Positions 17,145 through 28,200 of a stretch of 64,000 bases of DNA are shown in pieces. Under the pieces are notes generated by a model that was not told the origin of the DNA, did not search any database, and worked only from the letters and a program-made list of their open reading frames with translations. The stretch is from Bacteroidota bacterium (GTDB taxonomy: Bacteria; Bacteroidota; Bacteroidia; Flavobacteriales; Schleiferiaceae), in contig QQUU01000027.1 of assembly GCA_003385605.1 (NCBI GenBank), forward strand, positions 1 through 64,000. Direction: 5' to 3'. The position numbers were made by a program, and so were the translations under genes. Positions within the stretch are counted from its first letter, which is position 1, and each line of letters starts with the position of its first letter.

Positions 17145-18543
17145 TGTGTGGGTTCTTTTCTAATACTACTTTGAACGTGGTACCCTCTCCTTCAACACTT
17201 TGAACAGAAATGGTTCCCTGGTGCTTTTCTATAATTTCTTTAACGAACGAAAGGCCTAATCCGTGCCCCTTTACATCGTGAATATTGCCTTTAGTCGCAC
17301 GGTAGAATCGATCGAAGACTTGATTCAAGGTATCCTCATCCATACCAATACCTCTATCGCGCACTAAAATGGTAAAGGCCTTCGTGGAATGTGTCATCTG
17401 GATGCTAATCTTTGGCGTTCCGTTGCTGTACTTCACCGCATTATCGATAAGATTTGTCAACGCACTTTTGAATTGAGTTCGATCACCGAAGTACGAATAG
17501 TTGCCTTCAGTAATGTTTAAATCAATCCAGCCCTGCTTGTCTTGAACAGCAAGTTTGAAGTGCTGCACGGCCTCAGTCAATACTTCGGAAATATCCATCA
17601 CCGCCTTATCTAGAGTGAGTTCTTCTTTGTCCATCATAGACATCTGAAGGACGCTCTCCATCTGGGCGTTCATCCGCTTATTTTCTTTCTTAACTATGCT
17701 CAAATAACTCGCCATCTGAGATGGAGTCATCTTCTCTCCATTTTTCATCAATGCATCCACTGCTAAATTTATTGTCGCAAGAGGTGTCTTGAATTCGTGA
17801 GACATGTTATTGATGAAGTCGCTTTTTACTTCTGCCAACCGCTTCTGCTTACGACCTTGACGTTGCACTCCAAAGAATGCCACAAGTATTACTGCAGAAA
17901 ACAGCAGAGAGGCAATCAACGACATATACACACGTCTGGCTAAATAAAATTTCTCTGATGGAAAATACAGGAGCAACTGTCTAGTGGGTCCGAAAAAACT
18001 TTCAGCCAAGACATAATTAAATGTGGTCAGATTTGGATCAAATTCGGTCGAAGCTAGATTACTGAGGTAGCCATTTTCAACGATTGCCCATTTCGGTGAA
18101 GTTCGCACGCCGTTTTGAAGGAGTTGTGCATTGATGATGCTATCAAGTTCAACCTGAGTGACTTGAGCAGACCAAGGCAGTGAATTCTGAAAGTTATCTA
18201 TTAACCCTTCGAACAGGGACGAATCTGAGAACCCCATAGCATTTGGGACCTGTCCGGTAGTCCATCGCAAAGTCGTCTGCCCCATAGGTGTTGTAATCGT
18301 CACCGTACTATCCGCGGCGCCTCTATTACTAAAAGCTCCCATACTTTTACGACGAACAAACATGCGCACGCGCTCATTTAAGCTCGTAGAAGTCGCCCCC
18401 ACCTGTTGTTCAAACTGCTGACGCTGCAATTCCAATTGACCGGATAAAAGATTCAACTGTAGAAATAGCGCACCGATTACAGCCGCTGTCAATACTGCAG
18501 TGATAGAATTTGCCTTTAAATGATCTAAGATGCTTTGGAACAT
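17137..18543 (-). CDS. rprX: Membrane sensor histidine kinase, RprX-like
   Basis: 468 residues. One TM helix near residues 13-33, a periplasmic domain of about 170 residues, a second TM helix near 205-225, then the HisKA domain with His249 in NNMSHEFKTPLATINL, and a HATPase domain with N box (NLIDNAVKYSNG), G1 (VRDRGIGMD) and G2 (VKGHGLGLSFVKEI). It phosphorylates the adjacent response regulator. It lies 57 bases after the MoxR gene on the same strand, so it may be read together with the periplasmic-chaperone genes upstream, which would suit an envelope-stress role (inference). Confidence 0.9.
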   Translation of the reverse strand: MFQSILDHLKANSITAVLTAAVIGALFLQLNLLSGQLELQRQQFEQQVGATSTSLNERVRMFVRRKSMGAFSNRGAADSTVTITTPMGQTTLRWTTGQVPNAMGFSDSSLFEGLIDNFQNSLPWSAQVTQVELDSIINAQLLQNGVRTSPKWAIVENGYLSNLASTEFDPNLTTFNYVLAESFFGPTRQLLLYFPSEKFYLARRVYMSLIASLLFSAVILVAFFGVQRQGRKQKRLAEVKSDFINNMSHEFKTPLATINLAVDALMKNGEKMTPSQMASYLSIVKKENKRMNAQMESVLQMSMMDKEELTLDKAVMDISEVLTEAVQHFKLAVQDKQGWIDLNITEGNYSYFGDRTQFKSALTNLIDNAVKYSNGTPKISIQMTHSTKAFTILVRDRGIGMDEDTLNQVFDRFYRATKGNIHDVKGHGLGLSFVKEIIEKHQGTISVQSVEGEGTTFKVVLEKNPHND

Positions 18544-18600
18544 AGGGCGAATGTACTACTCGAACTATTTCAATGTACGAGTTTTAACGCCGTTTAACAC

Positions 18601-19563
18601 CTACAATAATGCATCAATGATGTCATCGGCACTTAACCCTTCAGCCTTCGCCTTGTAATTCACGACGATGCGATGTCTTAAAATAGGCTTTGCTACCGCT
18701 TTTACGTGCTCGACAGTCGGAGAACCTGCACCGTGCATAATGGAAACAGCCTTGGCTGCCAGAATCAAGTTTTGGCTGGCACGCGGTCCAGCGCCCCAGT
18801 TCAAGTATTCATTTGCTTTGGGATGAGCACCTTCAGCACCTGGTCGTGTTTTACGCACCAAAGAAACCGCATAATCAATGGTCTCATCAACCACAGGTAA
18901 TCGCTTTAGTGCTGTTTGAAGATCTATGATTTCCTGTGCAGTAAATACCTGCTCAACACTCGTGTTTGTGCTTGTAGTTGTTTGCTTAACGACCTGCTGT
19001 TCTTCTTCCTGCGTTGGATATCCAACAGCAATGTTGAATAAAAAGCGATCGAGCTGTGCCTCTGGTAAAGGATAGGTACCCTCCTGCTCAATGGGATTTT
19101 GAGTTGCTAGTACAAAGAACGGTTTCGGCAGATCGTACGAGACGCCACCTACACTGACGCGTTTCTCTTGCATCGCTTCTAAAAGCGCCGCTTGTGTTTT
19201 AGGAGGAGTTCTATTGATTTCATCCGCAAGTACTACGTTGGCAAACACCGGCCCTTTGCGAAATTCAAACGAACGTTCCTTAGTAAGCACTTCGGTACCT
19301 GTAATGTCGGTGGGCATTAAATCGGGAGTGAACTGGATGCGGGCAAAATCTAATCCCAAGGCCTTGCTCACGGTGGTTACCAGCAACGTCTTCGCCAACC
19401 CAGGAACACCTATCAAGAGACTGTGGCCACCCACGAGGATGCTCTGAGTGATTAAATCAACAGCTTCTTGCTGTCCAACAATGACCTTAGCAACCTCTTT
19501 TTTAAAGGCACTAAGTTTCGCTGGCGCTTGCTCGAGTGTTGCTATGACTTGATTATCAGTCAT
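18601..19563 (-). CDS. MoxR-family AAA+ ATPase
   Basis: 320 residues from MTDNQVIATL; an upstream in-frame start lies deep inside the surA coding sequence and is less likely. Walker A GVPGLAKT is at residues 52-59, Walker B VVLADEINRTPP around 110-121, sensor 1 at FFVLATQNPIEQEGTYPLPEAQLDRF, and a C-terminal lid domain with GAGPRASQNLI. MoxR ATPases act as chaperones with VWA-domain partners. No VWA gene adjoins this copy; the window's other AAA+ gene has one. It overlaps the end of surA by 8 bases. Confidence 0.9.
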   Translation of the reverse strand: MTDNQVIATLEQAPAKLSAFKKEVAKVIVGQQEAVDLITQSILVGGHSLLIGVPGLAKTLLVTTVSKALGLDFARIQFTPDLMPTDITGTEVLTKERSFEFRKGPVFANVVLADEINRTPPKTQAALLEAMQEKRVSVGGVSYDLPKPFFVLATQNPIEQEGTYPLPEAQLDRFLFNIAVGYPTQEEEQQVVKQTTTSTNTSVEQVFTAQEIIDLQTALKRLPVVDETIDYAVSLVRKTRPGAEGAHPKANEYLNWGAGPRASQNLILAAKAVSIMHGAGSPTVEHVKAVAKPILRHRIVVNYKAKAEGLSADDIIDALL

Positions 19564-20911
19564 CTCTATTGCTGTTCCAGGTAGCAAGCGTTTGGTCGCA
19601 TGGGAAATACCCTGTGTTGATTTTGACGAAGGTTTCAACGAGTTTTTCTTCCTTCCACTCTTCTACAATTCTACTTTGCTTCTCTTGCAATGCAAAACCT
19701 TTGATTCGTGTAAAGTCGATGTCAAGGTTTGCTTTGTGCGGTTCAAATTTCTTGTCGAGGCGCACGATACGGAAAGCTTCACGTTGGTCTTGGCTTTGGA
19801 AGTAACCCGTCTCAGAAATCTGGCCCTGCTCCATTTTGTTTACCACTGCAAAAAGACCTCTATCCAATGCACTTACTTCAAAACGGTTGTTTCCGCTTTG
19901 GAAATTACTCATCTGCCCGCCGTTAAACTTTGTCTGCTCATCTTCCGAGTACTTATTTGCTGCTTCTTCAAAGGTCATATCACCTTTGTTAATTGCAACA
20001 GCGATACTGTCTAGGAAATTCTTTGCTTCCTGCAAGTTCTCCTGAGTCATCTTTGGTTTTATCAGTATATGGCGCAAGTCAAGCTCCTCTCCACGTTTCT
20101 CGAGCAGTTGAACAATGTGATAACCAAACTCCGTTTTGAATGGGTCACTGATCTCACCGCGCTTTAAATTGAATGCAATGGCCTCGAATTCCTTGACGAA
20201 AACACCGCGCTGAATGGCTTTGTATTCTCCACCTTTCTTGTTTGATCCTGGATCTTCACTATACAAGATGGCCATTGAAGAAAAGGACGTTCCGTTTTCG
20301 ATACGCTCTTTTAATGATTTCAATTTGTCTATTACCTCCTGCTCTGCTTCTTTCGAAATCTCCGGATACTTAACGATTTGACTCAGCTCTACCTCTTCAT
20401 TTATCAAGGGGATGCTGTCCTGCGGAAGGTTTTCGTAGTACTCACGAACCTCCGAAGGTGTGACTTCAATTCCTTCTACAACCGTCATCTGCATGCGTTG
20501 AGCCGTGAGCTGGTCACGAATGAGGGTTCGCATATCCTCTTTGATTTCTACCACGGACTTTTCGTAAAATTCCTCGAGCTTTTTCTGATCGCCCATTTGC
20601 GCGATGAGCTGCTGAATACGGCGATCCATATTAGATTCTACTTCTTCTTCGCCAACAGTTACCGAATCAATGGCAGCGTGGTGAATAAGTAGTTTTTGGA
20701 ACAACAACTCTTCGAAGACAGCACACTCGCTCAATTCTTCTCCAAAGTTTTGGCGACGCATAATATCGTATTGCTCGTCCACCTCACTCTTCAAAATAAT
20801 ATCACCTCCCACGATGGCTACGACACCATCTACGGTTTGAGATTGACCTTGAGCCATAAAAATGAACCCGAATACACTAAGGAATAAGTAAGTCGCCTTT
20901 TTCAATTGCAT
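19556..20911 (-). CDS. surA: Periplasmic SurA-like peptidyl-prolyl isomerase/chaperone
   Basis: 451 residues with a signal peptide (KKATYLFLSVFGFIFMAQGQS). A SurA N-terminal chaperone domain starts with VDGVVAIVGGDIILKSEVDEQ (about residues 27-47). Two parvulin (PpiC) domains follow, about residues 170-275 and 280-400, each with the FGYHIVQ/GG pattern or its relic. It should escort outer-membrane proteins. Third in a series of three SurA-type genes, overlapping the preceding one by 35 bases and the following MoxR gene by 8. Confidence 0.9.
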   Translation of the reverse strand: MQLKKATYLFLSVFGFIFMAQGQSQTVDGVVAIVGGDIILKSEVDEQYDIMRRQNFGEELSECAVFEELLFQKLLIHHAAIDSVTVGEEEVESNMDRRIQQLIAQMGDQKKLEEFYEKSVVEIKEDMRTLIRDQLTAQRMQMTVVEGIEVTPSEVREYYENLPQDSIPLINEEVELSQIVKYPEISKEAEQEVIDKLKSLKERIENGTSFSSMAILYSEDPGSNKKGGEYKAIQRGVFVKEFEAIAFNLKRGEISDPFKTEFGYHIVQLLEKRGEELDLRHILIKPKMTQENLQEAKNFLDSIAVAINKGDMTFEEAANKYSEDEQTKFNGGQMSNFQSGNNRFEVSALDRGLFAVVNKMEQGQISETGYFQSQDQREAFRIVRLDKKFEPHKANLDIDFTRIKGFALQEKQSRIVEEWKEEKLVETFVKINTGYFPCDQTLATWNSNRDD

Positions 20912-21716
20912 TTGCTATTATGTTTTCTCCGATGCGCTCAATAAGCTCCAGTCGGCGCTTGTTAAGAATCATCTTTCTAATGTTTTCACGCACATATTCA
21001 AGTGGCGAATAACTGTTCTCGATTCGTATGTCGTTCACACTGACAAAATACACCATAACTGTGTCCTCACAAGTAAACCTTGGTGTACGTTTTAGATAGC
21101 TGTACGGATTGCTAGATTCCAAAGGAATATCATTGAGAAAATCGTCCAAAGGAACCCATGAAGAATCCGTGTAGGCACTTTGTTTAGTGGCAAATACTTC
21201 AATCCAATCCAAATACTTGCTCTCCTGGTTACGAGATTTAAACCAGCGCTTCGCCTCTTTTATTTTCTGCGCCTCAAGCGGTACTGCCGTGTACTGAGCA
21301 CGAACAATACTCTCTTTGAGCTCGAAATTGCTTTGATTCTCCTCGTAATAAGCAGCCACTTCTTCGTCACTGACATTAGTGTCGAGGTTTTCGCTTACGT
21401 ACCGTTCGATATAGGCATGTTTAAGCAAGTCATTTCTGTACTGCCGAACAAGATCTTCAAAATCCCTTAAATCAGCCTTTAGATTGAATTCAGCAGCCTC
21501 TACTAATAATTCATTTTTTGCCCAATTTCGAGCAATGGTCTGAACAAGCGCAATACTATCAGCCTCAGCTAATGTCCCGGCTTTTGGCAACTGATCTTCA
21601 ATTTCCTCCAGCAAGAGTTCTTTCCCGCCAAGTTGTGCCACTACCTCGTCATTCCGCGTCAAATTCTGACTGCAAGAAATAAGGCTTAGTGCTACTATGA
21701 CAGGGATAAATCTCAT
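20877..21716 (-). CDS. SurA-N-like lipoprotein without a parvulin domain
   Basis: 279 residues with lipobox ALSLISC (Cys at about residue 15). The body resembles the helical SurA/PrsA chaperone region (DEVVAQLGGKELLLEEIEDQLP, then a long helix and NVSDEEVAAYYEENQSNFELKE), but I cannot find a complete PpiC active domain. It probably acts as a membrane-anchored holdase for exported proteins, by analogy with its neighbours. TAATG coupling joins it to the upstream 648-residue isomerase, and its 3' end overlaps surA by 35 bases. Confidence 0.72.
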   Translation of the reverse strand: MRFIPVIVALSLISCSQNLTRNDEVVAQLGGKELLLEEIEDQLPKAGTLAEADSIALVQTIARNWAKNELLVEAAEFNLKADLRDFEDLVRQYRNDLLKHAYIERYVSENLDTNVSDEEVAAYYEENQSNFELKESIVRAQYTAVPLEAQKIKEAKRWFKSRNQESKYLDWIEVFATKQSAYTDSSWVPLDDFLNDIPLESSNPYSYLKRTPRFTCEDTVMVYFVSVNDIRIENSYSPLEYVRENIRKMILNKRRLELIERIGENIIANAIEKGDLLIP

Positions 21717-23662
21717 TAGTCAGCGAGCTCTGCGAAGAGTTTCTCTTTTACACTTTCGTTAATAGAAACCTCGAATTTGTCTTGTAAAGTAGCTACCCAC
21801 TTTTCTTCAAGTTCGTTCTGATAGCTTGCAATTACTAGACCTTTTACCTCGTTCAGTGCTTTAGGGCCTGCAGGTAAGTAATCAATGGTCTGTAGCACGG
21901 CGAAACCTTCGTTGAAGGCAATTGGACCGTGAACACCTGGAGCTGTATTCCATAGCGTCTGGAATACCTCTTCGTCCTTCTGTTGTGCAGTACCTTCTGA
22001 AACAGCAACGGCTAGGGCATCGTTCGAAGTCAAGAATTCATTGAGCTTATCTGTTTTACCCTTAGTAACCCATCTTGCAATTCTCTTGGCGTCTTTCTCG
22101 TTCTGAGCTACCCATAGTTTATAGCTGATACGATCGTCCCAAGTAAAGTCGTTTTTAATCGTTTGGTAGTGGTTATAAATGCCCACACTATCCTTCGCTG
22201 CTTTATCCCAAACTTCTTCCTGGGTAAGGTCAAACAACAGAATTCCTTCACGGTATTCTCTTACCAAATTTCTAAAGTCTGGATATTTCGACTCCAATTG
22301 ACTGTCTTCGTAGGCAATGATGTTGTCATTGCTTACCACATTGAACAATAATCGAAGGTATTCCTCCACACCCTCAGTAGTTTGAGGTTTTTGATTTTTT
22401 GCCCAAAATGCAAGTACTGTACTTTGGCGTAGTTCAGCATCAGCATAGGTCGCTACTACTCTATCGGTCTTGATGCTAGGAGCTTCCCATTGGCCTGTCG
22501 CAAATTTTGCTGCATCGACTAGCGCAACTGTGCGTCTATAGTTTCTTTCATTTACCGTGAAGTTATAATTGCGCTTAAGCGTATTCACGAATTTCTTTGC
22601 GCCAACTTGACTTCTAGAATCGCGTTTTACCTTCGATTTGATCTCCTTCTCTAAGGACTCAAAATCAGGCAACGGCTTCTTTTCAATCAATTGAATGACG
22701 TGCCAACCAATATTGGTTTGGATAGGTGCTGAAAAGTCACCTGGCTCCTCTAAAGCAAAAGCCGCATTTTCAAACGAAGGCATCATTTTGTTCAATCCGA
22801 ACTCCGGCATCTCGCCGCCGCGGTCTTTCGTTTTTCTATCTTCACTAAAAGAAACCAACGCTCCGAATTCTTCACCGTTCTGCAAACGAGTATAGATCTC
22901 TTGCGCACTGCGCTCTGCACGCTGCTTTTCAGCCAATTTAGCCTTCTCACCAGCCGCGAAAAAGATTTGACGAACACGAACGGTACCGCTCGCAGGACGC
23001 TTATCAATGGTTTTAATCAAGTGGTACCCGAATTGCGAACGAATCGGCTTGCTTATTGAACCGATTTCCTGATCGTAAGCACCCGATTCGAAGGGATATA
23101 CCATATTAAAAGCAGTGAAATAGCCGAGATCTCCACCCTGCTTTGCACTCCAGGTATCCGCACTTTTAGAGCGCGCAGCATCCTCGAAAGAGAGTTTACC
23201 GCTCACTATTTCATCGCGCAATTCCATCATAGCCTTGTATACGCGCAGTGTATCTGACGGCAATGCACTAGAAGCAAGCTCGAACATGATGTGTGCCGCA
23301 CGTACTTCTTGCGACATACGGCTGTATGCTTCCTTAATCAAGGCTTCTTCAGAGCCTGCATCACTTAGGTAGGGCTTTGCCAATTGAGCTCTATACCCGC
23401 CAAACTCTTTCACAAATTTGGCAGCTGTATCTCTCTTTTGGTCGAACGCCTCAGCAATTTTTAGTTTAAAACGTACGTACAGGTCCAAGTACTCTTCGGG
23501 AGTTTTTGGATCTATAGCATTTCCTACGCCTTTATTTTTCTCATAAACGGCTTTGAATTCTTCTGCCGTAACGGTCTGATTACCAACTGTAAACAATACT
23601 TCTTGAGCCTGAAGTTGTACGCCAAAAAAACAGATGGCGATTAGAATGATTTTCTTCATCAT
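21716..23662 (-). CDS. Large periplasmic peptidyl-prolyl isomerase (PpiD/SurA-like)
   Basis: 648 residues with a signal peptide (MMKKIILIAICFFGVQLQAQ). Two parvulin domains are visible: one near residues 115-220 (VRAAHIMF ... FGYHLIKTIDKRP) and one near 225-330 (VRVRQIFF ... IGWHVIQLIEKKP). A long helical C-terminal part with no recognised domain follows. It belongs to the Bacteroidota periplasmic PPIase group. It abuts guaB with no intergenic base and leads into two further SurA-type genes, so all should be co-expressed. Confidence 0.85.
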   Translation of the reverse strand: MMKKIILIAICFFGVQLQAQEVLFTVGNQTVTAEEFKAVYEKNKGVGNAIDPKTPEEYLDLYVRFKLKIAEAFDQKRDTAAKFVKEFGGYRAQLAKPYLSDAGSEEALIKEAYSRMSQEVRAAHIMFELASSALPSDTLRVYKAMMELRDEIVSGKLSFEDAARSKSADTWSAKQGGDLGYFTAFNMVYPFESGAYDQEIGSISKPIRSQFGYHLIKTIDKRPASGTVRVRQIFFAAGEKAKLAEKQRAERSAQEIYTRLQNGEEFGALVSFSEDRKTKDRGGEMPEFGLNKMMPSFENAAFALEEPGDFSAPIQTNIGWHVIQLIEKKPLPDFESLEKEIKSKVKRDSRSQVGAKKFVNTLKRNYNFTVNERNYRRTVALVDAAKFATGQWEAPSIKTDRVVATYADAELRQSTVLAFWAKNQKPQTTEGVEEYLRLLFNVVSNDNIIAYEDSQLESKYPDFRNLVREYREGILLFDLTQEEVWDKAAKDSVGIYNHYQTIKNDFTWDDRISYKLWVAQNEKDAKRIARWVTKGKTDKLNEFLTSNDALAVAVSEGTAQQKDEEVFQTLWNTAPGVHGPIAFNEGFAVLQTIDYLPAGPKALNEVKGLVIASYQNELEEKWVATLQDKFEVSINESVKEKLFAELAD

Positions 23663-25135
23663 TTATCTTCTACTATAGTTAGGAGCTTCTCTTGTGATAC
23701 TAACGTTGTGCGGGTGACTTTCCTGCATACCCGCAGCAGTTATTTGAATAAAGCGGGCCGATTTTTTCAACGTAGGTACATCTTTCGAACCACAGTATCC
23801 CATACCGGCGCGAAGTCCTCCGATGAATTGATACATAACCTCACCAACTTCACCTTTATAAGGTACGCGACCAACAATACCTTCTGGCACTAGTTTTTTG
23901 ACATCGTCCTCTACATCTTGGAAGTATCTGTCTTTAGAACCGTCCGACATGGCTTCAACGGAACCCATACCGCGATAGGTCTTATATTTTCTACCCTCGT
24001 AGATTACAGTTTCACCAGGGCTTTCCTTCGTCCCAGCGAACATTGAACCAAGCATTACACAATCTGCACCTGCAGCGAGAGCTTTTACAATATCACCCGT
24101 AAAACGAATACCACCATCAGCAATGACTGGAATGCGTCCGTCAATCGCTTTTGCTACCTCCATGACTGCACTCAACTGCGGGAAACCAACACCAGCAACA
24201 ATTCTTGTGGTACAGATTGAACCAGGACCAATTCCGACTTTTACTGCATCGGCACCTGCCTCCATGAGATACAAGGCTGCTTCTGGAGTTGCAATATTTC
24301 CCACCACGACATCAAGTTCTGGGAACTTAGCCTTCACGCTTTGCAAAGCTGTAACTACACCTTTAGTGTGTCCATGTGCTGTATCAATAATCACAGCATC
24401 AACGCCACTTTCATACAAAGCGCCTACGCGCTCTACAACATCACCTGTAACGCCTACAGCGGCTGCAACGCGTAAACGTCCGAATTTGTCTTTATTGGCG
24501 TTCGGTTTTACTCTGTTTTTCGTGATATCACGGTAAGTAATCAACCCAACGAGCTGGTTTTTTGAATCGATTACCGGTAATTTCTCAATCTTGTGTTCCT
24601 GAAGGATGGATTCTGCCTCTTCCATCGTAGTATCAGGTGATGCAGTAACTAAGTTTTCTTTAGTCATTACTTCATCAATCAATCGATCATTATCCTTCTC
24701 AAAGCGTAAATCGCGATTCGTAATGATACCAATGAGGTTTTTAGCTTCATTGACCACGGGAACACCGCCAATCTTAAATTCCGCCATCATAGCCTTGGCA
24801 TCCGCGACCGTCGCATTTTTCAAAAGGGTAACCGGATCTAGGATCATACCGCTTTCGGCACGTTTCACCTTTCTCACCTCAATCGCTTGTTGCTCGATGG
24901 TCATGTTCTTATGGATGACACCGATACCTCCTTCCTGCGCAATAGCAATAGCCATGGCGCTTTCTGTCACTGTATCCATAGCAGCAGAAATGATTGGAGT
25001 TTTCAGCTCGATGTTACGAGTTACTTTCGAAGATAAATCCACATCGCGCGGAAGAACTTCTGAATAGTTGGGAACGAGGAGTACGTCGTCGTAAGTAAGG
25101 CCTAAGCCTATTACTTTGTTCGTTGAATCTGACAT
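23663..25135 (-). CDS. guaB: Inosine-5'-monophosphate dehydrogenase
   Basis: NAD-dependent oxidation of IMP to XMP in guanine nucleotide synthesis. 490 residues from [20 protein letters not shown]; an in-frame upstream codon would add nine residues not usual for the family. A TIM barrel is interrupted by a tandem CBS module (about residues 95-215), and the catalytic loop [15 protein letters not shown] carries the active-site Cys; [10 protein letters not shown] and the YKGEVGEV flap also fit. A TAnnTTTG box lies 25 bases upstream. It heads a dense run into three envelope chaperone genes. guaA is 23 kb away. Confidence 0.96.
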   Translation of the reverse strand: MSDSTNKVIGLGLTYDDVLLVPNYSEVLPRDVDLSSKVTRNIELKTPIISAAMDTVTESAMAIAIAQEGGIGVIHKNMTIEQQAIEVRKVKRAESGMILDPVTLLKNATVADAKAMMAEFKIGGVPVVNEAKNLIGIITNRDLRFEKDNDRLIDEVMTKENLVTASPDTTMEEAESILQEHKIEKLPVIDSKNQLVGLITYRDITKNRVKPNANKDKFGRLRVAAAVGVTGDVVERVGALYESGVDAVIIDTAHGHTKGVVTALQSVKAKFPELDVVVGNIATPEAALYLMEAGADAVKVGIGPGSICTTRIVAGVGFPQLSAVMEVAKAIDGRIPVIADGGIRFTGDIVKALAAGADCVMLGSMFAGTKESPGETVIYEGRKYKTYRGMGSVEAMSDGSKDRYFQDVEDDVKKLVPEGIVGRVPYKGEVGEVMYQFIGGLRAGMGYCGSKDVPTLKKSARFIQITAAGMQESHPHNVSITREAPNYSRR

Positions 25136-25159
25136 TGCAATTCCGATTTGAATTGCGCC

Positions 25160-25167
25160 CAAAATTA
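25160..25167 (-). promoter_or_regulatory. Candidate -7 box for guaB operon (TAATTTTG)
   Basis: Minus-strand TAATTTTG fits TAnnTTTG exactly and stands 25 bases before the guaB ATG. It lies just downstream of the terminator of the preceding surface-protein gene, as expected for a fresh start. Confidence 0.45.
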
Positions 25168-25187
25168 AGCAATTTCTACGAAATAGA

Positions 25188-25210
25188 ACGGGCGGCCCAT
25201 GGCCGCCCGT
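25188..25210 (-). terminator. Hairpin terminator after the T9SS type B surface protein gene
   Basis: Perfect 10-bp GC-rich stem ACGGGCGGCC/GGCCGCCCGT with a 3-base loop, 24 bases after the stop of the upstream minus-strand gene. The trailing sequence on the minus strand (TCTATTTCG) is only moderately T-rich, so it may act partly as a transcript-end stabiliser. Confidence 0.7.
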
Positions 25211-25233
25211 GATGTTTTATGAAATCTTAACAA

Positions 25234-28200
25234 TTAATAGAGCAAAGTGAAGTTACCGCGCTCCTCAATTGGTACATCTTCAATAGAACGGTACTTCACA
25301 TAATACGTGTAAACGCCCATTCCTGCGTCTTTACCGCCAATCTTACCGTCCCATCCTTCAGCGATGGTCGTGGTACGGAATACTTCCTGTCCCCAACGGT
25401 CCATGATGAACAGCGTGTAGCTGTCTGGACGAGCGAAGACACCTTGTGGCTTCCACACTCTGTTTTCTACAACGTCCGAATTCGGGTTGAATGCAGTTGG
25501 GAACCATAGACGCGCTTTGTGAACAGCACAAGCCACGTTCGATCTAGCATTAAACTTCATACCGAACTCATCTCTCCAAGGAATGATACCATCAGCAGCA
25601 ATTGCTTTAATGTAGTAGCAGAACTTACCCTTAGAGTTAGAATACGGCTTGATATCGTCAATAAATCCTGTGTCTAAAGTAGATGTTACGTAATTGAACG
25701 AATTTCCACCGTCAGAAGAACGGTAGATTTCATATTCCTCTACCCCTCCGTCAAAATCGCGGTAAGGCGTCCAGTTCAATGCACAGGTCAAATTACCGAC
25801 TGCTTCTACATTCAACAATATGTTCGTTGCTAAATTCGAGATGGTATCCAAAGACCCACACGAATCACGAGAAGAAATGCGATAGTAGTATCTACGCGAC
25901 ATCGGATCAGCTGTATAATCGACAAACTTCACCTCCCACGGTCCTAAGGCCGGTTTAGCAACATTACCGATAGTCAAATACGGTCCAATTTCATCGTCTG
26001 CACGTTGAATTTGATAATCGATCACATCCGCATCCTTATCGATGTAAGCGTACATATCCACACCGTTCTGGCTGTTTACAGAGGCTCTTCCTAAGTAAAG
26101 CACACGTGAACCTTGAACCACTGCAGAACTATTACATACACGGTTTGATGTAGACGTAACTGTTCGAGTTGTATCGACAGCTTTCACATAATAGCAATAG
26201 GTATATCCGTTAATGATGCCATAGTGATTGAAGGCTGTATCCAATGTACCTCCTTTAAGCAATACTCCAGAAATGGTACCACCAACTGGATCCGTGATAT
26301 CCGCGTAAAGATTATACTCTAGCGGCTGTGTTTGTGTCCAAGTCTTGTATGTACCCCAGCGCAAACGAGCATAGCCGTCACATGGGTCAATACCAATCTG
26401 TAAGTGAATAGAACTAGAAGGTATTGTGTTTCCTACGGAGCTTTGGTTACCACAACTGTCCACAGCAGTTACCACGAAGTTTTCGCTCTGGTTTTCTGCG
26501 TTACTCAAGTTGTACACCCAAGGCATCGAAGTTGCCCAATCCGAAGCAGGGATAGAGTCAATTGGAACAAAGAACCCACTATTATCCTCTCTGTAGATCA
26601 CGTAGTACACGACATCACTGTCGCTCGATGATTTCCAAGCAAGGGCACTCAGGTTACCACCAGCCACGGTTACAGAGTCAAAGACTACTGCTGAAGGTGC
26701 TGTTTTGTCCGAGAAGAATCCTGAATCTAAAGAACTCTCACAAGTCGAGTTGTAACGTACTTGGTAGTTCAACCAAGAACCACAGAAGGCTACAGTATCA
26801 ATCCAAGTGGTATCTGTCGTTGTTCCTAACTGCGTCCATTGACCCGAATTTGCCGGTGCTTCTACCCATACATCGTAGGAAATAGTGGTATCGCTCACTT
26901 TCCAACGGTTCCAATCCAAACGTGCAATACTACTGTTTGGTGGTGGCGGGAAGGCTTGAAGGCCAACACGGATGTTCTGAATGGTATCCGTCGGTACTGT
27001 TAAAAGTCCACAACCCCCAGCGGTTTGAATGGTGTAGGCATTTTTCGCATTTGGATCCGCTGAAGTGTGGGTGTATGTCTGTGTTGCCCAATCGTAAATG
27101 GTATCCACTACTGTAGTGTTCCCCATTGTATCGATGTGGTTAATGATGTAATAATCGAAGTTGAAACCTGTATCTGCGTCATTCACCCAATCAAAGGTCA
27201 CTGCACCCGTCACAGGGTCTTGAGAAATACACGTATTATCCACGTTTACATTTCTCGGCATGTAATTGAGAACTTCTACCACTACTTTCTTGTAGGTGAA
27301 TCGGTTCAAAGGACATTGATCGTCCTGCATTCTCAAATAGAACGAATATTCTGATTTCAAGTTACCACACTGGTATTCCTGATAAAACAGGTGGTTACAG
27401 TCAATGTGCCATTCAAATTCAACATCGTTAATACCTGGGTAAGTGTAAACACCACCTGTGTTCAATGAGGTAATCGTAGCACAAGGCGGGTTAAACAAAC
27501 AGTTGTTCGCATTCCCGTAATTCGATGCAGAACTCAAGTTCCCTCCTGAAGCGCTAAACTCGATATTTTGAGAAGAACAGTTCGGGTTCGGGTATGGATC
27601 TGATGAAGAGATTTTGAATTTGATCGTATCACCTGGGTACGCATCAGTGTAGTAATAAATGGTATCACCAGCTGTATTAGTTACCGGGTTTAGTACTGTT
27701 GGCGTCAGTTGGTTTGGATCCGGTGTCAAATCCATGGTTGGCTCAACATCAACGAAGGCTGATGAACATAGCCCTGAAGGAGGTGTACATCCAAGAGTAA
27801 CGATTGGGATATCGCGGAAGATCTCCCCGACCTTTTGGCCACAACGCCACTCTTCAATCTTTACACAAGTAGCCCATGAACCTGCCTGAGCAGATTTGAA
27901 GGTGATTTCACCAGTTTCGCCATTTATGGCTGCAGGTGTACTACCTGTACCACTCGGTAGCGGTGATGAAGCACTGTAACCGGAAGAGAACGTCACAGAA
28001 CTGCCCGGCCAAGAAGAACCTTGCAATGGTGATGCCCAGTCGTAGTACAATGAATCAAGATCTGGATCGTAACCGAGGTTGTTGTAAATAACATCAACGT
28101 TGGTACATGAGATTACCTGTGGATCTTCCAAAAAGTTTGGAGAATTATCGAAACACGTTGGGTTACCCGTTGTTCCTGCAGACAATGGCGTAGTAGAGCC

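Noticed and set aside
19564-19638. Longer MoxR start inside surA
   Set aside because: The extra 25 residues do not resemble MoxR; MTDNQ gives the usual length.
19592-20014. 140-codon Cys/Phe-rich frame opposite surA
   Set aside because: Shadow of the surA coding strand with low-complexity hydrophobic composition.
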